Notes: generated by a model from the letters alone, not told the origin. A stretch of 64,000 bases of DNA from Streptomyces sp. CHD11 (GCF_018638295.1 NZ_JABTTS010000003.1:1-64000); one strand, 5' to 3'; positions 1 to 9,139 are shown, numbered from the stretch's first letter. Numbers and translations are program-made.

Positions 1-61
1 GCGGGACGACGTGGCCCCCCGGCGCCGGGCCAGAGGTCCGTTCCAGCGACTCATCCGGCTT

Positions 62-300
62 CCTCCCACAGTCTGTTCACGCGGTCGGTCGACGACCTGG
101 TCGAGGCCCTCGGCGCGGAGACCGGGATATCCAAGAGTGAGGTCTCGCGGTCTGCCAGGACCTGGACGGCCCGCTGACCGCGCTCCGTGCCCGGCCCCTG
201 GACCACGTCCGATTCCCGTACGTCTATCTGGACGCGACCTACTGCAAGGCGAGGGTCGAGCACCAGATCGCCTCCCACGCCGTCGTTCGACCAGACCAAC
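62..300 (+). pseudogene. IS256-type (mutator) transposase fragment
   Basis: The reading frame from about base 72 gives residues resembling the central part of IS256-family transposases (TRSVDDLVEALG, then GISKSEVSR). After one frameshift it continues as VRFPYVYLDATYCKARVE, which contains the conserved catalytic DATY-type aspartate region. Both ends are missing and no start codon is present, so this is a decayed insertion-sequence remnant. It is a different, more decayed copy than the complete IS256 element at 22850-24724. Confidence 0.75.
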
Positions 301-532
301 GACCACACCGATAGTCACATGATCAACAACTTCTGTTAGGACCTCTTAAATCCGCTCCGCGCCAGGCCTGGCTGGCGCCCGATCTGGCGGTCCCTCTCGT
401 CGCGAGTAGCGCCTCCCGTCTGCGGAGAGGAAACGGGAAACAGTGCCATTTACCTTGTCCGTCCAGTCAGGGGTGCCGCACTCTTTCTTGCAGCACCCCT
501 CTGCACCTGGATGGACGGTCCTGGAGGTTTCC

Positions 533-1825
533 ATGCCACAGCCGTCCATCGAGTTCGGCGCAGAGCTGAGGAAGCGGCGCTTGGGCGCCGGATTGAGTCT
601 CACAGCACTATCCGCGGTCGTGCACTACAGCAAGGCACAGTTGAGCAAGGTCGAGCGAGGCATCAAAGCGCCCAGCCGTGATCTGGCTCGGTTGTGCGAC
701 GCCGCCCTCCACGCCAGCGGAGCGCTGATCGCTCTGGTCGCCCCGCCCGCTACTGACGTACCGAAGGAACCGGCTCCCTACGGGGTCAACGAGGAGGAGT
801 GGGTGATGCAACTGTCACCGGATGGTTCGAGCGGCTTTCAGCCCGCAGGTCGGCGGCAGGTCGTTAGCGCCGGGGCAGCCTCGCTGATGAACTGGCGTAC
901 GGGCGGCCAGAGCCGCGTATCGCAGAGTGGGGGCGTGGGGATGCTGGATGCATCCCGTTCGCTGTTCACGCACTACCGGCGGCTCGGTCAGAGCGTTGAG
1001 CCCGGCTTCCTGCTGCCCGGGCTGATAGCGCAGACCCATACGCTGCGGGAGTTGTCCGCACACGTGGATTCCCGCACCCGCCAGGAGTTGCTGGCGCTGG
1101 GCTCCCGGTATGCCGAGTACGTCGGCTGGCTGGTACAGGAGACGGGTGACGAGCAGGCGGCGCTGTGGTGGACGCAGCGCGCGGTAGACCTTGCTGCAGC
1201 CGGTGGCGACCGGGCACTGGCCGGGTATGCACTGGTCCGGCGGGCACTGGTCACGCTGTATCAGGACGATGCCGAGCAGACCGTTGCTCTGGCACGTCGG
1301 GCGCAGAGCGGCACGCTCCCGCCGCGGATCCGGGGTCTTGCCGCGCAGCGCGAGGCGCAGGGGCACGCTCTCGCCGGCGACGGTGAGGCGTGCTTACGCG
1401 CTCTGGACCGGGCCCGGACACTGCTGGCCCGCCAGAAGAGCGAGGGCGACGCTCCCGTCATCGGCAGCATGCATCTGCCTGACTCGGTCGGCATGATCAC
1501 CGGGTGGTGTCTGTTCGACCTCGGCCAGATGCGGAAGGCGGCCGAGGAATTGGACCGCCAACTTGCGCTGGTGTCGCCTGATGCGGTGCGTACGCAGGTG
1601 CGTTACGGCGTACGCCGGGCGCTGGCTTATGCGTCGCACGGTGAGATCGACCACGCGTGCGCATTGTCGGCGCCGCTGCTCGATGGAGTGGAGGCTGTCC
1701 GGTCCGCGACCGTGACGATCGACCTCCGTCGCCTCTCGCGCGTCTTGGCCCGCCAGTCCGGCCACGCCCTGGTGCGCCGGCTGGAGCCACGCCTGGCAGT
1801 GCTATCCCGACTCCCTGTCTCCTGA
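533..1825 (+). CDS. XRE-family helix-turn-helix regulator with long C-terminal sensor-like region
   Basis: 430 residues. The first 70 residues form a Cro/C1-type helix-turn-helix (ELRKRRLGAGLSLTALS, then YSKAQLSKVERG), so the protein should bind DNA as a regulator. The remaining 350 residues are mostly helical and resemble the TPR-like C-terminal region common in large streptomycete XRE proteins. An upstream in-frame ATG exists at 443, but 533 is preferred because a GGAGG ribosome site sits at 523-527 and the HTH begins directly after it. The gene is first in a five-gene plus-strand operon; only 12 bases separate it from the TIR gene. Its position suggests it controls that operon (inference). 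Confidence 0.85.
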   Translation: MPQPSIEFGAELRKRRLGAGLSLTALSAVVHYSKAQLSKVERGIKAPSRDLARLCDAALHASGALIALVAPPATDVPKEPAPYGVNEEEWVMQLSPDGSSGFQPAGRRQVVSAGAASLMNWRTGGQSRVSQSGGVGMLDASRSLFTHYRRLGQSVEPGFLLPGLIAQTHTLRELSAHVDSRTRQELLALGSRYAEYVGWLVQETGDEQAALWWTQRAVDLAAAGGDRALAGYALVRRALVTLYQDDAEQTVALARRAQSGTLPPRIRGLAAQREAQGHALAGDGEACLRALDRARTLLARQKSEGDAPVIGSMHLPDSVGMITGWCLFDLGQMRKAAEELDRQLALVSPDAVRTQVRYGVRRALAYASHGEIDHACALSAPLLDGVEAVRSATVTIDLRRLSRVLARQSGHALVRRLEPRLAVLSRLPVS

Positions 1826-1837
1826 GAGGAACCTGGC

Positions 1838-2593
1838 ATGCCCGACGTGTTCATCAACTACCGCACGGGGGACGGCAATGACATCGCCGCCCTGATCGAC
1901 AACGAGCTTGCCAACCGTTTCGGCAAGGACCGGGCGTTTCGCGCCTCGAGGTCCATCCCTCCGGGCTCCACCTACCCCGACGCCCTCCTCATGAGCGTGC
2001 GCCGCAGCGCACTGGTGCTGGCGATCATCGGGGCCGACTGGCTCAACTTCCAGTCCAGGCTGCGCGACCCGGAGGACTGGGTCCGCAAGGAGATTGTGGA
2101 GGCGTTCAACTGCGGAGTGCCGGTGGTGCCCGTCCTCGCAGGCAGGGGGACGGAACGCCTGCGCAAGGAAAGACTGCCGGACGAGCTGGTGAGGCTGGCC
2201 GAACTGCAGTCCGTGCGGCTGGACACACAGAACAGCGAGGCGGACCTGAAGCGCCTGGGCGACCTGGTAGCCGAGATGGTTCCCGGGCTGTACGACCTCG
2301 AGCACGCCGGGGTACCGGCGCCTGGCCCCGGCTCCGTCTCCAATTCGGCCGGCGCCGTCAGCGGAACGGCCGTGCAGAGCCGTGACTTCACCGGGGATGT
2401 CGGCAATACCGTGATCAAGGGGTCGACCGGTCCCGTGCATTCCGGCCAGGGAAGCATCTACCAGGACTCGCGCCATGTTTCGGGTGATCGGCACTACTCG
2501 GGCGACGGTATGACGAGTATCGAGGGTGATCAGCGTGGTGACATCCGCCACCGGTTCGGTGACTCGGGCCAGCCCGAGGACGACGAGCGGTGA
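1838..2593 (+). CDS. TIR-domain protein with Gly/Ser-rich tail
   Basis: 251 residues. The N-terminal 145 residues match a bacterial TIR fold: an opening strand DVFINYRTGD, the box-2-like FRASRSIPPGSTYPDAL, and WVRKEI with Glu85 at the place of the catalytic NADase glutamate. TIR domains of immune systems cleave NAD+ or act as signalling adaptors. The last 100 residues are low-complexity, rich in Gly, Asp, Ser and His, and carry a GPVHSG motif near residue 205 that resembles motifs in two neighbouring proteins. The stop codon overlaps the GTG start of the next gene, implying translational coupling. Assignment as a defence effector is inferred from the domain and operon. Confidence 0.85.
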   Translation: MPDVFINYRTGDGNDIAALIDNELANRFGKDRAFRASRSIPPGSTYPDALLMSVRRSALVLAIIGADWLNFQSRLRDPEDWVRKEIVEAFNCGVPVVPVLAGRGTERLRKERLPDELVRLAELQSVRLDTQNSEADLKRLGDLVAEMVPGLYDLEHAGVPAPGPGSVSNSAGAVSGTAVQSRDFTGDVGNTVIKGSTGPVHSGQGSIYQDSRHVSGDRHYSGDGMTSIEGDQRGDIRHRFGDSGQPEDDER

Positions 2594-4572
2594 GCGATAC
2601 GTTCACCACGCGCGTCGAGCAGCCCGGCGGGCCGGTGCACGCTGGCTCGGGTGACTTTTACAGCTACACCGTCAATGTGGGCCTTGGTGACCAGGAGGCG
2701 CCCGGCCGAAGTCCGCGCCGCATCGCAGATGACCAGCTCCGCCTTGTTCGGCAGCAGTTCGTCGACCCCGCCGGGATGGGCATGGCACGCCGGGTGCGCG
2801 ACGGCAGCAGTACCGTGATCCTGCACGGCGCTCCTGGCAGCGGCAGGACCGCGGCAGCCTGCGTCCTGCTGTACGAGGTTCACCAGGGCGCCGGTATCTT
2901 CCGCGAGCTTCTGCCCGGGGAGGAGGAGGGGGCCCTCACCGATCCCAGTCTGGTCGGCGTCGGTGACCGGCTGCTGCTGAACCTTGCCGAGGCGGACGTC
3001 TCCCAGTGGGCTCAGACGCGCAGGGACCTGTCTGCTCTGCGCAAGGCCGTGCAGGAACAGCAGGCGCATCTGGTGGTCGTCATGCCGCATGATGGCGCCT
3101 TGGAGTCTCACCTCCAGCCCTACCGAGCCGATATTGCGCGCCCGCCGGCCATGGAGGTCTTCCGTCGGCATCTGCGGCTCCACCAGATGCCGTACGAGGA
3201 GTACCTGGTTCCCGCCCCGGCGCTAGATGAATTCCTGGCAGAACAGCCGCCGATGGAGGAGATCGCGCACTTCGCCGACCGCGTGCGCCGAGCTCGTGCC
3301 GCGTCTCCGGTTCGTGGTGGGTTCGCCGCTTGGTGCGAGCAGTCCCGCGACGCACGCACGCAGTGGCGCAAGGAGGTCGCCGAACTCGTCTCGACGAAGT
3401 GCGCCGCCCAACAGCGGGCGCTGGTGTTTGCCGCCGCCATGCTCCACGGCGCGCATGCTGACCTCGTCCACCGCGGCGCCGCACTCCTGCTCAGCACCCT
3501 CAATACGCCTCGGGACGGGGCCCCTTTACTCGAAGGCAAAGACCTGGCCGAGCGCTTGGCGGAGATCGGTGCAGCAGCCGGGCCGGATGGCCGCGTACGG
3601 TTCGCCAGGCTGGACTACGACGCCGCGGTCCGCGCCCACTTCTGGGACCACATGCCTGACCTGCGGCACCTGTTCAGCACCTGGACCGCCCAGAGTGCGG
3701 AGCTGGACGATCCGCACATCACTTCGGACCTACGCAAGCGACTGGTGGGCCGACTCGCCGACCAGTACTTGCGCACCGGACGGGGAATCGATTTGGCATT
3801 CCTGGCGGAGGAGTGGAGCGCTGCGCCCACGAGCCGTGCCCGGCTGGAGGCCGCTGTCAACACATTGGCCTGCGGTCTATACGACCCGCGGTACAGCCGA
3901 AGCCTGCGGATGCTCGTCTACAACTGGTGTAAGGGGAAGCAACTGACGGGGAACCTCGCGCATGTTCTCCTACGCACCTGCACTGACGTGATCGCCCCCA
4001 CTCACCCTGACCAGGCCGTGACCCGCTTACATCACCTGGCCCGCCGGGAACGCGGCGCCACCCCCGCTCTCGATGCCTTGTGCCGCCTGGCAGCGACCAG
4101 TGCCCGACTTCGCCGCCGCATGCTCGACCGCCTCACCTGTCATTCGGCCGCACCAACCGTCGACGCCCGCCTCTTCCTGCGGATCTGCGACCCCGTGGCA
4201 CTCACGGACCCAACTGGCGCACTTCGCCCGCTCATCGACGAAAAGGGCGTCCAGGACTGCGTGGTAGCAGGCTGGGCGGAGGCACTCGCCCGACTACCGC
4301 AGCCGCACTGGCAGCCGTACGCCGAACGATGGCTGCACAGAGCCTGCACTGCCGACAAATATCGCGACCGGCTGCTCGCTCTGTTGGTCGATGCCGCAGG
4401 CCGAAACGGCAGCACCCTCGCAGCGCTGTACTCGGCCGCCCGCGCCGCAGAGCCCGCCGCCCCGGGTGGACGGGCATCCGGCGCCGCAACCACCGAACAC
4501 CTACTCCAGAAGATCTCCACGGCCCAGGGCCTACGCCCGCCGGCCGCACCGCCCAGGGGGACCACACGATGA
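2590..4572 (+). CDS. large protein with degenerate P-loop (STAND-like NTPase candidate)
   Basis: 660 residues, starting at a GTG that overlaps the TIR stop. The N-terminus (residues 1-35) has a GPVHAGSGDFY tag. Residues 80-87 read GAPGSGRT, a Walker A-like loop in which the usual lysine is arginine. The following strand, DRLLLNLAEAD, lacks a clear Walker B acid pair at the expected place. From about residue 200 onward the protein is helical, resembling the helical-repeat arms of STAND or NACHT-type switch proteins. No clear enzymatic C-terminal domain is visible. The gene is coupled by ATGA overlap to the next gene. It probably senses or scaffolds in the operon; nucleotide hydrolysis is doubtful given the altered loop. 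Confidence 0.75.
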   Translation: MSDTFTTRVEQPGGPVHAGSGDFYSYTVNVGLGDQEAPGRSPRRIADDQLRLVRQQFVDPAGMGMARRVRDGSSTVILHGAPGSGRTAAACVLLYEVHQGAGIFRELLPGEEEGALTDPSLVGVGDRLLLNLAEADVSQWAQTRRDLSALRKAVQEQQAHLVVVMPHDGALESHLQPYRADIARPPAMEVFRRHLRLHQMPYEEYLVPAPALDEFLAEQPPMEEIAHFADRVRRARAASPVRGGFAAWCEQSRDARTQWRKEVAELVSTKCAAQQRALVFAAAMLHGAHADLVHRGAALLLSTLNTPRDGAPLLEGKDLAERLAEIGAAAGPDGRVRFARLDYDAAVRAHFWDHMPDLRHLFSTWTAQSAELDDPHITSDLRKRLVGRLADQYLRTGRGIDLAFLAEEWSAAPTSRARLEAAVNTLACGLYDPRYSRSLRMLVYNWCKGKQLTGNLAHVLLRTCTDVIAPTHPDQAVTRLHHLARRERGATPALDALCRLAATSARLRRRMLDRLTCHSAAPTVDARLFLRICDPVALTDPTGALRPLIDEKGVQDCVVAGWAEALARLPQPHWQPYAERWLHRACTADKYRDRLLALLVDAAGRNGSTLAALYSAARAAEPAAPGGRASGAATTEHLLQKISTAQGLRPPAAPPRGTTR

Positions 4573-5603
4573 CCACTGGCCGCAAGACGACGATCGTTTT
4601 CCTCACCGTCCTGTGTGCCCTACTGCTGACCATCCTCGGCCTGGTGCAGGAATGGCCCACATGGGCGTGGGCCGCCCTGGCCTTCGCCGTCATCGGCGCT
4701 CCTGCGGCAGCCTTCAAGGTCGCAACGATGCGCCGCGGTTCTCTACCCTCCGACTTCACGAACTTCCTCCCCGCCGCCCCGATCGAGCGTAGGGAACACC
4801 ACGTCAGCCGCGTCGCACTGCCCAGTAAATGGACCGACTACGACTTCGTGTTCTCCGCCACCGTACGGTGGCACCCTCTCGAAACCCACGGCGACGACCC
4901 CGTCCTCAACCCGGCAGGCCTCGCCGTCGAAGCGGTGCTGGACCGCGCCCGCACACTCACCGAACAGCGGGAGCCCGGCCGGGCCTCACTCGTCCAGCAC
5001 GAACTGAGCGGTGCCCTCAGCAGAATGCGCCCGGACCACACCGGCCACCTCCAAGTCATGGCAGAAAACGTCACGCTCACCTTGCACGAACCCGACCAGG
5101 AACGGCTGGCCAAACTCGCTGAGATCCGCAAGGACAAGGCTGTCTGGGAACACCAGCGCACATACGAGCAGAGCAAGCGCGAATATCTGGGAGACGACGT
5201 ACTCAAGGACACTGGCAGCGCGGTGGTCTGGTGGCTGGCCAAGAACGACAACCACATAGAGAAGACCGTGGCAGACCTCGGTCTCCTTGCCCAGCTCACA
5301 TCCGCAGCCAACGACGCCGATATCCCCGAGCGGCTTCAGGACCGCATCCCCACGTCCAGCGAGACCTCCACGCCTGCCGAACGGGAACCGACAGCTTCTG
5401 ACCACTTCGATGCCTTCCTCACCGGCATGGGCTTCACCATCGGAGATGACCGACGGGGAATGCTCACCAAGCAGATCGCCGACATCATCAGAACGCAGGA
5501 CAAACACGAGACGGCTGATGAACTGCTGCGCCGCTACGACCCGCCAGCAGCCTTCACTTCCAACGCGGACGACCAGCCAGAAGAGCCAGAACACCCCAGA
5601 TGA
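4569..5603 (+). CDS. membrane-anchored protein, possibly SPFH/band-7-like
   Basis: 344 residues. The ATG overlaps the preceding stop (ATGA), which decides the start within a longer open frame. Two hydrophobic segments at residues 8-25 and 30-48 should anchor the N-terminus. Residues 80-200 form a strand-rich region followed by a charged, heptad-like helix (AEIRKDKAVWEHQ, YEQSKREYLGDDVL), an arrangement seen in SPFH-like scaffold proteins; that likeness is an inference and weak. The C-terminus has a separate helical region (FDAFLTGMGFTIGDD) before an acidic tail. Within a TIR operon it is likely the membrane component. Confidence 0.7.
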   Translation: MTTGRKTTIVFLTVLCALLLTILGLVQEWPTWAWAALAFAVIGAPAAAFKVATMRRGSLPSDFTNFLPAAPIERREHHVSRVALPSKWTDYDFVFSATVRWHPLETHGDDPVLNPAGLAVEAVLDRARTLTEQREPGRASLVQHELSGALSRMRPDHTGHLQVMAENVTLTLHEPDQERLAKLAEIRKDKAVWEHQRTYEQSKREYLGDDVLKDTGSAVVWWLAKNDNHIEKTVADLGLLAQLTSAANDADIPERLQDRIPTSSETSTPAEREPTASDHFDAFLTGMGFTIGDDRRGMLTKQIADIIRTQDKHETADELLRRYDPPAAFTSNADDQPEEPEHPR

Positions 5604-5651
5604 CGCAGACGGCCGAATACTCGAAAGCCCAGATCTACTTGAAGGAGAACC

Positions 5652-6095
5652 ATGGACAGCGAGTTGGCCGCGTTGACCGCGTCAGGAGCGACCACCCTGG
5701 TCTCACTCATGGTCACCGATTCCTGGACGTACGCCCGCGAACTCCTGCGGCGGTTCCTCTCACGCAACGATCCAGGCAACTCCACGATCGCCGATCTGGA
5801 CGTCGCGCGGGGCAGGCTCCTCGCCTCCCAGTCCACTGGCCATCCACACGAGGCCGCCGAGACCCTCGAACAGTGGGACGCATACCTACGACACCTGTTG
5901 GAGGCCCGCGCCGTCTCCAGCGCCGAACTGCGCGAACTGCTCACGTCGTTGCAGCACCTCCAGAGCGGAGCGGCGCGGCCGGGCACCGTACGCAACCACG
6001 TCAAAGGCGGTGTACACCACGGCCCAGTCATCCAATCAGGCCGGATCACCGGACTGACCATCCACGGCCACAACCCCGACCCGCCACAGGACTGA
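5652..6095 (+). CDS. small helical protein with C-terminal His/Gly-rich tag
   Basis: 147 residues with a good ribosome site (GGAG four bases before the ATG), 48 bases after the membrane-protein gene. The first 105 residues are predicted helical (hydrophobic start LAALTASGATTLVSLM, then Leu/Glu-rich helices), reminiscent of small effector-associated domains in actinobacterial conflict operons. Residues 118-140 contain GGVHHGPVIQSGRITGL, resembling the Gly/Val/His tags in the TIR and P-loop proteins of the same operon. I do not recognise a named family. It is likely an adaptor in the operon. Confidence 0.7.
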   Translation: MDSELAALTASGATTLVSLMVTDSWTYARELLRRFLSRNDPGNSTIADLDVARGRLLASQSTGHPHEAAETLEQWDAYLRHLLEARAVSSAELRELLTSLQHLQSGAARPGTVRNHVKGGVHHGPVIQSGRITGLTIHGHNPDPPQD

Positions 6096-6127
6096 GTTCT
6101 GCACACACAGGCTGTCGTGGGCGATCC

Positions 6128-6421
6128 GTGAGGCAGAGGGAAGCGGTAGCTACCGGCACCGTGGACGGAGTGGAGCTGGTGCGTCCGCCGCCCAACTCAG
6201 CTCCGTACCGCACCTTCCGTGAGTACCTGGTCGAAGTTCAGGAAAGAGGGTCGCCCTCCGGCCAGCAGGCCATTTATGGACAGCCGTCGCAGGAGTTGTC
6301 AGCGGTCACGCTTTTACCCACGATCTACATGATCAGCGTCATGCAATTCGGCTCTGGCGCTGATCTTGTGACTGGTTGCCCGGCCATTGTAAGCGGCTGG
6401 GAAACTGGGCAACTGCCGTGA
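6128..6421 (+). CDS. hypothetical protein, weakly supported
   Basis: A 97-residue GTG-start frame. The first 60 codons keep the high third-position GC of real genes here (VDGVELVRPPPNSAPYRTF), but the later part becomes AT-richer and less codon-biased. It may be a small decayed gene whose 3' part is out of frame. No family is recognised. It fills the gap between the TIR operon and the pseudogene at 6504. Confidence 0.3.
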   Translation: MRQREAVATGTVDGVELVRPPPNSAPYRTFREYLVEVQERGSPSGQQAIYGQPSQELSAVTLLPTIYMISVMQFGSGADLVTGCPAIVSGWETGQLP

Positions 6422-6503
6422 CGATGGCTGATGGGGCCCGGTGGGGTTGTGATCTTCGGTTGGCGGAAGCCACCCGGAGTCCCCCTGAGGCTGTGCCGAC
6501 ACG

Positions 6504-7260
6504 ATGAACCCCGACGACACTCCCGCACGGCTCCGACTCGACTGTGCTCTGGACTGCTTGGACGTCACTTTTCGCGGAATGACCGCCCCCAGCGATGAGA
6601 CCCAGTGTGACTGCCACTGGGGCAGCGAAGAAGAGCTTGCGCAATTGAAGATCCCGGACGTGGTGCTCGACCCGGACCTTCTGCGTCGCACCTGGGATGC
6701 CCCCGACTGGAACGACCACGGCGCGGTGCTGCGCCGTATCCTGCCTCAATTCGCCAGGGCGCTGGTCAGTGCCCTCGTGGAGCCCATGTTTGGCATGCAC
6801 GAGGTCGGACGTTCGTTCATTCGCGGCCACTGGCGGCATGGCCTGAGCACCAGAGCGCGGCGGTGCGGGAGTTCCTGCGTGCCTGGTGGGCTCACACTCT
6901 CGCCGCATCGGAGCCGGCCGTCCCCGTGCATGAGGTCCTCGCGCTGTGCGCCGAGGCATCTGCCACGCTCAGCCCTTGGCTCAACACCTGGGAGGCACTC
7001 GAAGACCGCGTTGCCGACCGGCACCTGACCGAAGCGGCTGCCCACTGGGAGTACGACCTTCTGGGCGATCAACTTCCATGGGACGCGTGGGACAACGCAG
7101 ATGACCTGCGCACCGACCTCGCGGCCTGGTTGGTCCGTCACGCCCCTACGCGGCTTCAAGCCCAGGACGCTCCCGAGGAACTGCTTCACCGCTACGACTC
7201 ATCGGACTCACCGGCCCCGTCCGCTGGGAGGACCCACACTGGCCCAACCACCGCTATTGA
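6504..7260 (+). pseudogene. hypothetical protein broken by two frameshifts
   Basis: The reading starts at ATG 6504 (MNPDDTPARLRLDCAL) and runs in frame to about 6832. It continues one frame over from about 6840 (AAVREFLRAWWAHTL) to about 7195, and ends in a third frame (LTGPVRWEDPHWPNHRY) at a TGA at 7258-7260. The three pieces join smoothly into one acidic, Trp-rich protein of about 250 residues with no identified domain. Two independent indels make a functional product unlikely unless they are sequencing errors. Confidence 0.6.
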
Positions 7261-7361
7261 GCCGGCTTCACGGCGCAGCCTTCCCTGGTATCAAGGCCGT
7301 CTTGACCTGCTGGAGCAGCCTCAGGGCGTGAGGAGTACACGCTTGCGGAGGAAGTCAAGGT

Positions 7362-7777
7362 TTACTCGTCCACATCCTTGCATTTTGAGTAGTTTCGTCC
7401 TTGTGGCCAGCCCTTCGACCTGGCCGGAGCTCCAGGGGTGGAGGGTCCGGCGGTGACGGCGTCGATGTCGCGGCTCAGCCCGTTGATCAGGGAGTGGAGA
7501 GCGGGCAGGTCATCGGCGAGGACGCGCTCCATCCAGGCGGGCGGTTGGTCGCCCCGCAGGTCACGCATCATGGCGGCGAAGTCGCGGACGTGGTGGGTGA
7601 CGGCGTCGAGTTCGGGGCAGTTGGTCCGGAGCTCCTTGAGGTCGGCGGCATCCTGGGCGGTCAGGTTGCCGGGGTCGGTCATGATCCAGCGGACGATGCG
7701 GCGGGGCCGTGGAGCCGGGCGGTGTGTGGGTGGCGTGGCGGTGACGGCCTTGAACGGGCGGAGGTAGCGGCGGACGG
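7362..7777 (-). pseudogene. ISL3-family transposase C-terminal fragment
   Basis: The minus strand reads TVRRYLRPFKAVTAT at its upstream end, then an open frame with ELRTNCPELDAVTHHVRDF and LPALHSLINGLSRDIDAV. These are typical of the C-terminal half of ISL3-family transposases. The last part is frameshifted (the expected SSGQVEG becomes SKGWPQG). The 5' part is absent, and the fragment stops exactly where the inverted repeat of the IS5-type element begins at 7774, suggesting that element inserted into an ISL3 copy. Confidence 0.75.
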
Positions 7778-7802
7778 TCTAAGACGTCGTTTCTAATGGT
7801 GG
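7774..7802. repeat. left terminal inverted repeat of the IS5-type element
   Basis: Imperfect inverse of 9162-9190. The shared core is ACGGTCT, a variable base, AG, then CGTCGT and, after a short gap, TCT. It abuts the truncated ISL3 transposase. Confidence 0.6.
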
Positions 7803-7836
7803 TTCTTTGGGGCCCGAGCTGTGCAGGGATACTGCG

Positions 7837-8319
7837 GTGGTGCTGTTGACGTGGATCGCTGAGGTGGCGGACGAGCCCCTGGTACTGGAGCCTGCTGACC
7901 GACGGATGGAGTGGGAGAGCAACACCTGGTCGCTGGGTGCGACAGACGAGGACAGGACGTCGTTGTCCGTCTCCAAGGTGGTGGCTGCCTTCGAGCGGAC
8001 TGCTTCTGCCACCCGGGGGCGCGTTCGCGAACTGGGCTTTCCCGGGGTGGCGACGTTCTATGTGTGGCATGACAAGCAGGCCGGGCAGCTCCGGTGCGCA
8101 ACCGGTTCTGTGCCCCCGGATGTGTTGCCGTTCGGCGGTACCTATGTGGCTTCCGAGGACCTCGGTCCGGTCGTCGAGGGGTTTCTGGCCGACAACGAGC
8201 CGGGCGTCATCGCCTGGTCGGAACTGGACGACGTGCAGAGTCCTGCGGAGCAGACCGAGACCGAGCCGGAGGTCATGCCTTTCCGTGTCTGGATCTACAG
8301 CGTCGGAGCCTCACACTGA
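7837..8319 (+). CDS. hypothetical protein, probable transposon passenger
   Basis: 160 residues from GTG 7837, with AGGGA upstream as the ribosome site; a TTG at 7807 is a poorer alternative. The sequence is acidic with features of a small globular actinobacterial protein (RVRELGFPGVATFYVWHD, then GGTYVASEDLGPVVEGFLAD). No catalytic motif or domain is recognised. It lies inside the inverted repeats of an IS5-type element and converges with the transposase, overlapping it by 9 bases. Confidence 0.6.
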   Translation: MVLLTWIAEVADEPLVLEPADRRMEWESNTWSLGATDEDRTSLSVSKVVAAFERTASATRGRVRELGFPGVATFYVWHDKQAGQLRCATGSVPPDVLPFGGTYVASEDLGPVVEGFLADNEPGVIAWSELDDVQSPAEQTETEPEVMPFRVWIYSVGASH

Positions 8320-9139
8320 CTGGTTCTGCCCGTCCATGCGGACGAGTCTGCGGTGGCAGATGAGGGCCGCGGCTATGCCGGCGAAGGCAAGGAAGTGTTC
8401 AGCCTTGCGTTCGTAACGGCGGTGGAGTCGGCGGCAGCCGGCCAGGACACTGTCCTCTCGACGACCCATCGGTGGCGCCCGAGTCGCTGTGAGGACTCGA
8501 TCCCTTTGCGGGCGATGCGGTGGCGGATGCCGCGTGTGCGGAGCCATCTGCGCCGGTGGTCATAGTCGTATCCTTTGTCGGCGTGCAGCTTCGCCGGACG
8601 GCGACGACGGGGTCCGCGGTGGGAACGAATGGGCGGGATACCCCGCACTAGCGGCTCAAGCCCCTGGCTATCGTGCGTGTTGGCGGCCGAGATGCCCATC
8701 GACAGTGGCAGTCCGTTCCGGTCCGTGACCAGGTGGATCTTCGATCCCAGCTTGCCGCGATCGGTCGGATTCGGTCCCGTCAGAGGCCCCCTTTTGCAGC
8801 CCGGAGGCTGACAGAGTCGATCGCGCGCCGCGACCAGTCGACCTCGCCGCGGGCGCCGAGTTCGTCGAGGATGACGCGGTGGAGCCGGGCCCAGACGCGG
8901 GCTCGGCTCCACTGAGCGAAGCGTCGGTACACCGTCGGCCAACTCGGTCCGAACACCGGTGGGGGCTGCCGCCAGGTGCAGCCTGACGTGGCCACGAAAA
9001 TGATCGCGGCCAGGGCCTCGCGGTCACCGGCCCGCCGCCGGCCCCCGCCCTGCGGACGTATCACCGCCGTCGGCGGCACCACCCGCCGAAACAGCGCCCA
9101 CAATTCGTCTGGCACCAGCCGCTCAACCAGATCCGTCAT
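8311..9139 (-). pseudogene. IS5-family transposase with two frame changes
   Basis: The N-terminal frame starts at 9139 (MTDLVERLVPDELWALF) and runs through AIDSVSLRAAKGG with the first catalytic Asp. It then shifts -1 at a CAAAAGGGGG run near 8794 into LTGPNPTDRGKLGSKIH, the second Asp region (LHADKGYDYD) and the Glu region (RHRWVVERTVSW). A further change near 8462 leads to AGCRRLHRRYERKAEHFLAF and the stop at 8311. The first shift is at a slippery run and could be programmed, as in some IS5 subgroups. The second fits loss of one copy of a CTGG repeat and should inactivate the enzyme. Confidence 0.8.

Noticed and set aside
5600..6421. 273-residue ORF starting at 5600
   Set aside because: It overlaps the better-supported 5652-6095 gene in another frame; only its tail from 6128 has any coding look.
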